The translations under genes and the position numbers were made by a program. From positions 1 to 64,000 of the forward strand of contig NZ_QWLB01000016.1 in the NCBI RefSeq assembly GCF_003574355.1: a stretch of 64,000 nt of DNA, in the 5' to 3' direction. A model generated the notes under the pieces. The model was not told where the DNA came from, did no database searches, and saw nothing but the letters and a program-made list of their open reading frames with translations. This document shows, piece by piece, positions 54,591-62,859 of the stretch. How positions within the stretch are numbered: position 1 is the first letter of the stretch; the number at the start of each line of letters is the position of its first letter. The stretch is from Meiothermus granaticius NBRC 107808 (GTDB taxonomy: Bacteria; Deinococcota; Deinococci; Deinococcales; Thermaceae).

Positions 54591-55708
54591 TCACCACCCT
54601 GGGGTTGGGGGGGGCCGAAACCCAAGTGGTGCGGTTGGCCACTGGGCTCAAGGCTCGAGGCTGGCGGGTTTCGGTGGTCACCATGTTGCCCAAGGGGCAC
54701 AATGCCGAAATTTTGCAAGGGCAGGGTATCCCGGTACATTCGCTGGAGATGCGCCGTAGCTTGCCCGATCCCAGGGCGGTGCTGGCCCTGGCCCGCTTTC
54801 TGCGGCAGGAACAACCCACCATATTGCACGCACACATGGTTCATGCCAACCTGCTGGCCCGTGTGGTGCGGCTTCTGGCCCCGGTGAGGGTGGTCATCTG
54901 TACTGCCCACAACGTCATCGAGGGTGGGCGCTGGCGCGAACTGGCCTATCGTCTCACCGATCCGCTCTGCAACCTCACCACCCAGGTCAGCCAGGCCGGT
55001 TTAGAGCGCTACGTACAGGTTGGGGCTGTCCCGGCGCATAAAATCCGCTTCATCCCCAACGGCATCAACACCGCTGAATTCCACCCTGATGCCCTGACCC
55101 GCCAGCGCCTGCGGGACGAACTGGGGCTGGGGGGGGAGTTTGTCTGGCTGGCGGCAGGGCGGCTGACCGAGGCCAAGGACTACCCCAACCTGCTCCAGGC
55201 CTTCCGCCAGGTGCTCTCTCAGCAGCCAAACTCACGCCTGCTGATCGGTGGTACGGGGGAGCTGTTGGGGGCGCTGCAAACCCTAAGCCGCGAGCTGGGC
55301 CTGGGGGAACGGGTTCAGTTTTTGGGGCTACGCAAGGATATGGCCGCGGTGATGAGCGCCGCGGACGGCTTCGTGCTCTCTTCCGCCTGGGAGGGATTAC
55401 CGATGGTGCTCCTGGAAGCCGCGGCCAGCGGCCTACCGGTGGTGGCTACCGATGTAGGGGGGAACCCTGAGGCCCTTCAATCCGGCATTACGGGGGTTTT
55501 GGTTCCCGCCAAGGATTCACCGGCCCTGGCCAAGGGCATGCTCGAGCTCGCCGCCTTACCCCCCAGCCAGCGGCAGGAAATGGGCGAGGCTGGCCGTCGT
55601 TTTGTGACCGAGCATTATGGCCTCGAGGCGATCCTCACCCAGTGGGAAACCCTCTATCGTGAACTGGCCCCCCTCCCAGCCCCCCCGGCTGGAAAACCTT
55701 CGCCCTAG
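54557..55708 (+). CDS. GT4 glycosyltransferase
   Basis: A 383-residue GT-B enzyme. The N-terminus has ITTLGLGGAETQVV; the C-terminal domain has AAGRLTEAKDYPNLL and SSAWEGLPMVLLEAAASG. Residues NVIEGGRWRELAYRLTDP lie in the acceptor domain. ATG 54557 is preceded by GGAGG and overlaps the previous gene, suggesting coupling. Donor and acceptor sugars are unknown. Confidence 0.9.
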   Translation: MEAKPPSLVFLITTLGLGGAETQVVRLATGLKARGWRVSVVTMLPKGHNAEILQGQGIPVHSLEMRRSLPDPRAVLALARFLRQEQPTILHAHMVHANLLARVVRLLAPVRVVICTAHNVIEGGRWRELAYRLTDPLCNLTTQVSQAGLERYVQVGAVPAHKIRFIPNGINTAEFHPDALTRQRLRDELGLGGEFVWLAAGRLTEAKDYPNLLQAFRQVLSQQPNSRLLIGGTGELLGALQTLSRELGLGERVQFLGLRKDMAAVMSAADGFVLSSAWEGLPMVLLEAAASGLPVVATDVGGNPEALQSGITGVLVPAKDSPALAKGMLELAALPPSQRQEMGEAGRRFVTEHYGLEAILTQWETLYRELAPLPAPPAGKPSP

Positions 55709-55718
55709 GAGAGAATTG

Positions 55719-56900
55719 ATGCCCACCAAAGTATTGTTTGCCGCCAACGTCTCGCTGTTTTTCAGCAAATTTTTGCTGCCCCTGGCCGACCACTTCCGGG
55801 CTCAGGGCTGGCAGGTGGACGGGGCCGCCCCCGATGCCACCGGGTGGCAGCCTTCACGGGGCCATTTTGACCAGGTGTTCGATATCCAATGGTCCCGCAA
55901 TCCACTCGACCCTAAAAACATCCTGCGGGGCATTCATCAAATTCAGCAGCTGGTGGAGCGGGAAGGCTACGATATCGTCCACGTTCACACCCCGGTTCCG
56001 GCCTTTATCACCCGCTTGGCTTTGCGCAATCTGCGGAAGCGTACCGGCACTCGAGTGATCTACACCGCCCACGGCTTCCACTTTCATCCCAAGGGCAACC
56101 CCCTGAGCAATGCGGTGTTTCTGGGCCTCGAGTGGCTTGCAGGGAGGTGGACCGACCACCTGGTGGTCATGAACCGCGAGGACGAGAGCGCGGCGCGGCG
56201 CTACCGGATTGTGCCGCCGGGGCGGCTGCACTACATGCCGGGAATCGGCCTCGATCTCAACCGCTACACCGCCGAAGCGGTGCCCCCGAGTGAGGTAGAG
56301 CGGGTGCGGGCGGAGCTGGGGCTCACCGCGGGACAGCCTTTGTTCTCCGTGATCGCCGAGTTCATCCCCCGCAAGCGGCATCGGGACGCCCTGCTGGCCT
56401 TTGCCCAGCTGAACCACCCTAGCGCGCGACTGGCCCTGGCCGGTACTGGGCGGCTCGAGCCGGAGCTGCGGGCCCTCACCCGCAAGCTCGGGCTGGAGGG
56501 GAGGGTGTTGTTTCTGGGCTGGCGGCAGGATATCCCGGCTTTGATCAAAGCCTCGGTGGCCACCCTGCTGCCTACTCAGCAAGAGGGCCTGCCCCGCGCG
56601 GTGATGGAGTCCCTGTGCTTGGGTGTGCCGGTCATCGGAACCAATATCCGGGGGGTCCACGAGCTGCTCTACCCCGATAGCGGCTTCCTGCTCGAGGTGG
56701 GGGACGTGGCCGGAATTGCCAAAACCATGCGCTGGGTGCTCGAGCACCCCCAGGAGGCGCAGGCCATGGGGGTTAGGGCCAAGGAGTGCATGCAGCCCTA
56801 TGACATCCGCCACATCCTCGGGCTGCACGAGCAGCTCTATGCCCAGGCCCTGGGCGAAGGCAGCGGACGCTCCTCCAAAACCGAGGCCTTTCATGCCTGA
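55719..56900 (+). CDS. GT4 glycosyltransferase, first of a tandem pair
   Basis: A 393-residue GT-B enzyme (EpsD-like). Starts with KVLFAANVSLFFSKFLLPLADHF; IVHVHTPVPAFITRLALR and VIYTAHGFHFH follow; the donor-binding part has AEFIPRKRHRDALLAF and PTQQEGLPRAVMESLCLGVPVIG. It is clearly related along its full length to the next gene. AGGAGA precedes ATG 55719. Probably adds one residue of the repeat unit. Confidence 0.9.
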   Translation: MPTKVLFAANVSLFFSKFLLPLADHFRAQGWQVDGAAPDATGWQPSRGHFDQVFDIQWSRNPLDPKNILRGIHQIQQLVEREGYDIVHVHTPVPAFITRLALRNLRKRTGTRVIYTAHGFHFHPKGNPLSNAVFLGLEWLAGRWTDHLVVMNREDESAARRYRIVPPGRLHYMPGIGLDLNRYTAEAVPPSEVERVRAELGLTAGQPLFSVIAEFIPRKRHRDALLAFAQLNHPSARLALAGTGRLEPELRALTRKLGLEGRVLFLGWRQDIPALIKASVATLLPTQQEGLPRAVMESLCLGVPVIGTNIRGVHELLYPDSGFLLEVGDVAGIAKTMRWVLEHPQEAQAMGVRAKECMQPYDIRHILGLHEQLYAQALGEGSGRSSKTEAFHA

Positions 56901-56981
56901 CCTTCTATTTACGCAGCCCCCCGCCGGCCATATAATCCCTAGGCTTCTGCCATCGGGCGGTCATAACCGCTAAGATCTCCT

Positions 56982-58166
56982 ATGCCCAAGGTATTGTTTC
57001 TCGCCAACATCGCTCGCTTTTTCACCGACTTTCTGCTGCCTTTCGCCGACCATTTCCGGGCCCTGGGCTGGCAAGTAGATGCCGCCGCCGCAGAGATGAC
57101 GGGCTGCACCGAATGCCCCCTGCATTTTGATCGCACCTTTGACCTCGAGTGGAGCCGCAACCCTCTGGACACCCAGAACTTTCTCCGAGGGCTACATCAG
57201 GTGCGCAGCCTGATCGCTGAGGGGGGCTACGACCTGATTCACATCCACACCCCGGTATCGGCCTTCTTAGCCCGGCTGGCCTTGCGGGGAATTCCTCCGC
57301 AGCGGCGGCCCAAGATCATCTACACCGTCCACGGCTACCACTTCCATAAACGCGGCCATCCGCTCAAGAACCTGGTGTTTTTGGGGATCGAAAAACTGGC
57401 CGGACCCTGGACCGATTATCTGGTGGTCATCAACCGCGAGGATGAGCAGGCCACCCTGCGCTACAACATCGTGCCGCAAAACCGCCTGCGCTATATGCCG
57501 GGAATCGGGGTTGATCTAGCGCACTACTCACCCAGTTCGGTAAGCCCCCAGCAAATCACCGCCATTCGGAGTGAGCTAGGGCTCAGCCCAGAACAGCCGC
57601 TCTTTGTGATGATCGCCGAGTATGACCCCGAAAAGCGCCACCGGGATGCCTTGCAGGCTTTGGCCCGGCTAAATCAGCGCACGGGCCGCAACGATGCGGT
57701 GCTGGCGCTGGCCGGGGTGGGCAGGCTGATGGAGGAGGTGCGGCGGCAAGCCCAGGCCCTGGGGCTGGAGCCTCAGGTGCGCATGCTCGGCTGGCGCCGG
57801 GATGTACCCACCTTGGTGCGGGCGGCCTGCGCCACCTTGCTCCCCTCCGAGCGCGAGGGGCTGCCGAGGGCGGTGTTGGAATCCCTGGCTTTGGAGGTTC
57901 CGGTGATTGGCTGCAACATCCGGGGGGTTCAGGAGCTGCTCGAGGGAGGGGGAGGGCTCCTGGTCGAGGTGGGCGATGTTGAGGCCATGGCCCAGGGAAT
58001 GCAGTGGATCCTCGAGCATCCCCAGGAGGCCGCCCAGATGGGACAAACGGGCCGCCAGCGGGTCGCCGCCTACGACTTAAAAAACATCATTCGACTCCAC
58101 GAAATGCTCTACTCTGAGGCCATAGGCAAGGCCGCCCCTACGCTGAGCCAGGTTGGATTGGGCTAA
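56982..58166 (+). CDS. GT4 glycosyltransferase, second of a tandem pair
   Basis: A 394-residue paralogue of the preceding enzyme: KVLFLANIARFFTDFLLPFADHF, LIHIHTPVSAFLARLALRG, IYTVHGYHFH, AEYDPEKRHRDALQAL and PSEREGLPRAVLESLALEVPVIG line up with it. The pair probably arose by tandem duplication and then specialised for different linkages. The 81-base gap holds TAAGAT five bases before the ATG, a possible -10 of a leaderless transcript. Confidence 0.9.
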   Translation: MPKVLFLANIARFFTDFLLPFADHFRALGWQVDAAAAEMTGCTECPLHFDRTFDLEWSRNPLDTQNFLRGLHQVRSLIAEGGYDLIHIHTPVSAFLARLALRGIPPQRRPKIIYTVHGYHFHKRGHPLKNLVFLGIEKLAGPWTDYLVVINREDEQATLRYNIVPQNRLRYMPGIGVDLAHYSPSSVSPQQITAIRSELGLSPEQPLFVMIAEYDPEKRHRDALQALARLNQRTGRNDAVLALAGVGRLMEEVRRQAQALGLEPQVRMLGWRRDVPTLVRAACATLLPSEREGLPRAVLESLALEVPVIGCNIRGVQELLEGGGGLLVEVGDVEAMAQGMQWILEHPQEAAQMGQTGRQRVAAYDLKNIIRLHEMLYSEAIGKAAPTLSQVGLG

Positions 58167-58212
58167 TCCGCCAACCCCCAAGCTCGCCATCCATGTTGGG
58201 AGGAAATATCCC

Positions 58213-59157
58213 ATGCCAGATAGTCTTATCTTATTGCTCACGGCGCTTTCTGGGGTCCTCTTGGTGGGGTTCTCGATCCCCCTGGCCCGCGCTCTGGGAA
58301 TTGTGGACAAACCCGGGGAGATCAAAATTCATACCCTCCCCACACCCCGCTTCGGGGGGATCGGCATCGTAGCCGCCCTAGGGCTGTGGGGCGCCATGAG
58401 CGGGGCCCTGTCGGGCTGGGCCCTGTTGGGGCTGTTGATCATCGCCGTTACCGGTGGTCTTGATGATCGCTTTTCCATCTCACCTCGTTTGCGCCTTCTG
58501 GCCGAGCTGGGAGCTGGGGTGGTGTTGGGGCTGCACTTTTGGGAACAGCTAGGGCCGATCGGGGTGTTGCTGGGCGTTGGGCTGGTCCCGGTCATGGCCA
58601 ACGCCATCAACCTGATTGACGGCATGAATGGCCTGGCCTCTGGCAACGCGCTGGTCTCATCTGCGGGTCTAGCCCTGCTGCTCTCGCACCTCGGCTCGAG
58701 CCCCACCCTCGCCCTGATTTTGTTGGGCGGATTGCTGGGGTTTTTGGTATGGAACTACCCTAAAGCGAAGACCTTCATGGGGGACTCGGGGAGCCTCTCC
58801 ATCGGCTATATCCTGGCCATCCTCCTGCTCCAAGCCGCAAACCAGGGGTTTGTGCCCTTCCTGGCAGCCCTCACCATGGTGGGCTTCCCCCTGTATGACA
58901 TGGCCTCGGGGATCATTCGGCGTGCCCGACGGGGCAAGCCCATTTTCGAGGGCGACCGAGACCATACCTATGACCGGCTGGACCAGATCTATTTGCACAA
59001 CCCCACCCTCACCGTCGCGGTGGTCTGGGTCACCACCCTGCTGCTGGTGCTGTTGGGGTGGGGGGTGCTGCAGCTCGCCCTGCTGCCCGCCTTTTTGCTC
59101 ATCGCCGCAGCGCTGGTGGTGCTGTTCTGGGGCGCCTATCGTTTGGGGTCCCTGTAG
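58213..59157 (+). CDS. WecA/MraY-like undecaprenyl-phosphate sugar-1-phosphate transferase
   Basis: A 314-residue polyprenyl-phosphate transferase with about ten membrane helices. Landmarks are LDDRFSISPRLRLLAELGAG, NAINLIDGMNGLASG, the active-site GDSGSLSIGY and the His-rich loop GDRDHTYDRL. It would load the first sugar phosphate (often GlcNAc-1-P) onto undecaprenyl phosphate and start repeat-unit assembly. GGAGGAAA lies about 14 bases upstream of the ATG. An alternative is a role in wall teichoic-acid-like polymers. Confidence 0.9.
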   Translation: MPDSLILLLTALSGVLLVGFSIPLARALGIVDKPGEIKIHTLPTPRFGGIGIVAALGLWGAMSGALSGWALLGLLIIAVTGGLDDRFSISPRLRLLAELGAGVVLGLHFWEQLGPIGVLLGVGLVPVMANAINLIDGMNGLASGNALVSSAGLALLLSHLGSSPTLALILLGGLLGFLVWNYPKAKTFMGDSGSLSIGYILAILLLQAANQGFVPFLAALTMVGFPLYDMASGIIRRARRGKPIFEGDRDHTYDRLDQIYLHNPTLTVAVVWVTTLLLVLLGWGVLQLALLPAFLLIAAALVVLFWGAYRLGSL

Positions 59158-59405
59158 CTCAGGGCATGGCCATCGCGGTATTGTTGTCCTCATCGAGGTT
59201 TCTCAGCCACGCCTGGCAAATACACCGGCCTGCGTTATAGGAGATGTTACTTTACGGTTGCGCTGCCCCATCCCTATTCCCAGCCATGTAACGGGGCTCG
59301 AGAATGCACTCGCGGGCGTAGGATACGAAGCATAACGGGGGAATAACGGCGCGTGTCTTAGGCTTGAAGCCAGGTTGCCCCACATATCGCTCGAGGTGAA
59401 TCCCG
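59158..59405 (+). other. Intergenic region inside the polysaccharide locus
   Basis: Some 248 bases without a convincing gene, RNA or terminator. TAACGG occurs three times (near 59289, 59334 and 59344), but I cannot assign a use. Confidence 0.4.
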
Positions 59406-60596
59406 ATGCTGCGAAACCCTGTGAACACGGCCCCCTTTGCCCCTTGGCCCTATTTTGAGCCGGACGAGATTGCGGCGGCCACCCGGGTGCTCCAATCCGG
59501 CAAGGTCAACTACTGGACCGGAACCGAAGGGCGCGAGTTCGAGCGGGAGTTTGCCCGCTACGTGGGCAGCGATTATGCCGTGGCCCTGCACAACGGTACG
59601 GTGGCCATCGAGCTGGCGCTGCTGGCCCTCGGCATTGGGGCTGGAGACGAGGTGATCACCACCCCCCGCACCTTCATCGCCAGTGCCAGCGCCGCGGTGA
59701 TGCGCGGGGCCATCCCGGTTTTCGCAGACGTAGACCCCCAAAGTGGCCTGATCACCGCTGAGACCATCGAAAAAGCCCTTACCCCCCGCACCAAGGCCAT
59801 CATCGTGGTTCACCTGGCCGGCTGGCCTGCCGATATGGACCCCATCATGGCTTTGGCTCAACAGCACGACCTCAAGGTCATTGAAGACTGCGCCCAGGCC
59901 CATGGAGCCAGATACAAGGGGCGCAGCGTGGGCTCGATCGGCCATGTGGGCGCCTGGAGCTTCTGCCAGGATAAGATCCTCACCACCGGGGGCGAAGGGG
60001 GGATGCTCACCACCAACGATCCCGAGGTCTGGAGCAAGGCCTGGAGCTTTAAAGATCACGGCAAAAGCTACGAAGCGGTGTACCACCGCGAGCATGCACC
60101 GGGTTTTCGCTGGCTCCATGAAGATTTTGGCACCAACTGGCGGATGCTCGAGGTTCAGGCCGCAATCGGGCGGGTAATCCTGAACAAATTAGACCGATGG
60201 GTGGAAAGGCGCCGTTCCCATGCCCATTATCTCAATGAGCGGTGGGCCGGACTCCCCGGTCTGCGGATCACCGAGCCCCCCGAGGGGTTCTATCACGCCT
60301 ATTACAAACACTACGCCTACGTTCGTCCCGAGGCCTTGAAGCCCGGCTGGAACCGCGACCGCATCATGACCGAGATCAGCGCGGCAGGAATCCCCTGCGG
60401 CAGCGGCAGCTGCAGCGAGATCTACCTCGAGAAGGCCTTTGAGAAGCACGGCCTGCGTCCCTCCCAGCGACTTCCCATAGCCAAAGAACTGGGGGAAACC
60501 TCCTTGATGTTTTTGGTCCACCCCACCCTCACCCAGGAGCATATCGAGGCCACGGCAGGGGTGGTTGAACAGGTCATGCACGAGGCCACGCGCTAA
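59406..60596 (+). CDS. DegT/DnrJ/EryC1/StrS sugar aminotransferase
   Basis: A 396-residue PLP enzyme making an amino sugar from a nucleotide-linked keto sugar. The PLP lysine is Lys190 in SFCQDKILTTGGEGG; IEDCAQAHGARYKGR and the FGTNWRMLEVQAAIG region are typical. GAGGTGA precedes the ATG. It implies that the polymer contains an aminated deoxy sugar, with the keto sugar coming from a dehydratase encoded elsewhere or the next gene. Confidence 0.92.
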   Translation: MLRNPVNTAPFAPWPYFEPDEIAAATRVLQSGKVNYWTGTEGREFEREFARYVGSDYAVALHNGTVAIELALLALGIGAGDEVITTPRTFIASASAAVMRGAIPVFADVDPQSGLITAETIEKALTPRTKAIIVVHLAGWPADMDPIMALAQQHDLKVIEDCAQAHGARYKGRSVGSIGHVGAWSFCQDKILTTGGEGGMLTTNDPEVWSKAWSFKDHGKSYEAVYHREHAPGFRWLHEDFGTNWRMLEVQAAIGRVILNKLDRWVERRRSHAHYLNERWAGLPGLRITEPPEGFYHAYYKHYAYVRPEALKPGWNRDRIMTEISAAGIPCGSGSCSEIYLEKAFEKHGLRPSQRLPIAKELGETSLMFLVHPTLTQEHIEATAGVVEQVMHEATR

Positions 60597-60616
60597 AATA
60601 GATTCAGGGAGCCATC

Positions 60617-62197
60617 ATGATTGCCAACATAAAGGATTTCCGCTTCACCCCCGAGGTATGGGTTCGGGTTGGGGCCGACGCATTGATGGTAGCCCTGAGC
60701 TACGCTGCCGCCCTGCTCACCCATTTTTTGCTGGTGGCCCAGCACGGGGAGCCGGTGCTGCCGGTTCATTACCTGCAAATTTTCGTCCAGAGCGTGTGGA
60801 TTCTGCTCCCCATCAGCCTCATCCTCTTCGCGGCCAGTGGGTTCTACACCCGTGGCCGGGCCTATCGGGGCCGCTATAAGATGCTGGTGGTGGCCCAGGC
60901 CGTGACCTTGAGCTACCTGGTTTTTGGCTTTACCGCCTTCTTGTTGGCCGACTGGCTCAATCCGCCCCGGCCAGTGGTTTTCATCGCCCTGCTCTACACC
61001 CTCATCCTGACGATGGGCTCGAGGGCCTTCGTGCATCTTTGGGAGATCCTGCGGGAAAACCGCCAGGCGCAGACCTCTTCCGATCCCATCCCCACCCTAC
61101 CCCGCCCCGAAAAAACCATCCTGGTCATCGGGGGGGCAGGGTATATCGGCTCAGGACTGCTGCCTAGGCTTTTGGAGCGCGGCTATCGGGTGCGTCTTCT
61201 GGACCTGCTGATGTTTGGCAAGGAGCCCATCGCGGCGGTACTGCATCACCCCAACCTCGAGCTCATCCAAGCGGATTTCCGCCAGGTGGACAAGGTGGTC
61301 GAGGCCATGCGCGGGGTGGACACGGTGGTCCACCTGGGGGGGCTGGTGGGTGACCCGGCCTGCGCCTTGGATGAAAACCTCACCATCGAGATCAACCTGG
61401 TGGCCACCCGAACCATCGCTGAGATCGCCAAGGGAATGGGGGTAGGGCGCTTCGTCTTTGCCAGCACCTGCTCGGTCTATGGGGCCAGCGACATGGTCTT
61501 GAACGAGCGCAGCGGTCTCAACCCCGTCTCACTCTATGCGCGGAGCAAAATTGCCTCTGAAGAGGTATTGCACCGCCTGCAAAGCGACAGCTTCTCGGTG
61601 GTGATCCTGCGCTTCGGGACCATTTACGGGCTTTCGGGCCGGACCCGCTTCGACCTGGTGGTCAATCTGCTCACGGCCAAGGCTGTGATTGACAAGAAGA
61701 TTACCGTCTTCGGCGGAGACCAGTGGCGGCCCTTTGTACATGTAGACGATGCTTCCCTGGCGGTGATGATGGCGGTAGAAGCCCCCAAGGAACGGGTGCA
61801 CAACGAGACCTTCAACGTTGGGGGCAACGAGGGCAACATGACGTTGGGCCAGGTGGGAGAGCTGATCAAGCGCCTGGTTCCTGAGGCTGAGCTCATTGAC
61901 TCTGGCCGGGACGGGGATCGGCGCAACTACCGGGTGGACTTCAGCAAGATTCGGCTGGTCCTGGGCTTTGAACCCCAGTGGACCGTAGAGAAGGGCGTGC
62001 GCCAGGTGATTGAGGCGCTGCAAAGCGGCAAGGTGCGCGACTACCGCAATGCCCTGTACTCCAACGTCAAGTTCCTCACCGAGGAAACCTCCTCGGATGC
62101 GGTGAAGCAGTACTACACCGGCTGGGAACGCGAGCTGATTGAGCGGGCCCACAAGACCCACCCCGAAGAGACCCCACCTGTGGTGGCCAAAGCCTAG
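60617..62197 (+). CDS. Membrane-anchored NAD-dependent nucleotide-sugar epimerase/dehydratase
   Basis: A 526-residue fusion. Residues 15-145 have four hydrophobic segments (ADALMVALSYAAALLTHFLL to VVFIALLYTLILTMGS), like the N-terminus of CapD/WbpM/FlaA1 proteins. From residue 168 follows an extended SDR: GGAGYIGSGLLPRLL, a catalytic Ser-Thr stretch FASTCSVYGA and YARSK. The linker Rossmann domain of CapD is missing, and the SDR part is of the UDP-glucose-epimerase group. It would act at the membrane next to the polymer-assembly enzymes. Confidence 0.88.
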   Translation: MIANIKDFRFTPEVWVRVGADALMVALSYAAALLTHFLLVAQHGEPVLPVHYLQIFVQSVWILLPISLILFAASGFYTRGRAYRGRYKMLVVAQAVTLSYLVFGFTAFLLADWLNPPRPVVFIALLYTLILTMGSRAFVHLWEILRENRQAQTSSDPIPTLPRPEKTILVIGGAGYIGSGLLPRLLERGYRVRLLDLLMFGKEPIAAVLHHPNLELIQADFRQVDKVVEAMRGVDTVVHLGGLVGDPACALDENLTIEINLVATRTIAEIAKGMGVGRFVFASTCSVYGASDMVLNERSGLNPVSLYARSKIASEEVLHRLQSDSFSVVILRFGTIYGLSGRTRFDLVVNLLTAKAVIDKKITVFGGDQWRPFVHVDDASLAVMMAVEAPKERVHNETFNVGGNEGNMTLGQVGELIKRLVPEAELIDSGRDGDRRNYRVDFSKIRLVLGFEPQWTVEKGVRQVIEALQSGKVRDYRNALYSNVKFLTEETSSDAVKQYYTGWERELIERAHKTHPEETPPVVAKA

Positions 62198-62210
62198 CCC
62201 ACCCCGCATC

Positions 62211-62237
62211 GGGCGGCTCTCGAGGGGAGGGCCGCCC
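62211..62237 (+). terminator. Terminator candidate after the polysaccharide locus
   Basis: GGGCGGC (62211-62217) pairs with GCCGCCC (62231-62237) across 13 bases; CGCTCTTTG follows. Confidence 0.5.
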
Positions 62238-62295
62238 CGCTCTTTGCGCGGGAAAACCCACCCCTCAGTTCCCCTCGCCCGTGATAATGGAGGCC

Positions 62296-62859
62296 ATGCC
62301 TCTCCTTACCACCCGACTCCAGCTCGAGCTCTCCCAAACCCTACTGCACGCCGTTTTGTCCGCCGGGGTAGCTCGTTTGGAGCTCCCCATCAAGCTGTTG
62401 CGCTTTTCGCTGGGCCACCTGAGCGGTGGAGAAATCACCCGCTGCACCCTCAGCCCAGAAGCCTGGGCCTTAGGGCTGCGCTTCGCGAGCGGCCCGGCGC
62501 TCGAGCTCCGGCTGCGCCCCTTGGGGTATTGGCCTAAACCCCAGGTCTGGCGGATACGGATCGAGAACCTGCATTTTTCCGGGTTTAGCGGGGCCCCGCT
62601 CTTAAACCTGGCCCCGGCCCGGGTGCTCGAGGTCGCGACCTCTCAGGCCAACCGTAAACTGCCCGGGCTGCTGAGCATGGGCAAAGGCCTGGAACTCCAG
62701 GTGCACACCGCCCCCCTGTTACAAAAGGTGCTCAGCGAGGCCTCGCTAGAGGGAGCGCTGCGCGAACGGCTGGGCCTCGAGCCACAGCTTGGCCTGGAGC
62801 TTACACAGCTCGAGCTGCTCGAGGAAAAGCTGGCCCTAACCCTGCAGGGCAGGGCTTAA
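62296..62859 (+). CDS. Hypothetical protein
   Basis: A 187-residue protein I do not recognise. It is Leu/Ala/Arg-rich, predicted mixed alpha/beta, with no signal peptide or membrane helix; repeating amphipathic strands (ALELRLRPLGYW, VWRIRIENLHFSGF) resemble a lipid-binding beta fold, which is only an impression. ATG 62296 has GGAGG just upstream; a GATAAT also ends seven bases before the ATG. Its stop overlaps that of the convergent VWA gene by two to four bases. Confidence 0.6.
   Translation: MPLLTTRLQLELSQTLLHAVLSAGVARLELPIKLLRFSLGHLSGGEITRCTLSPEAWALGLRFASGPALELRLRPLGYWPKPQVWRIRIENLHFSGFSGAPLLNLAPARVLEVATSQANRKLPGLLSMGKGLELQVHTAPLLQKVLSEASLEGALRERLGLEPQLGLELTQLELLEEKLALTLQGRA

Noticed and set aside
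59158-59405. Possible tRNA or small RNA in the 248-base gap
   Set aside because: No cloverleaf, GTTCGANNC-type T-loop or clear promoter and terminator could be traced.
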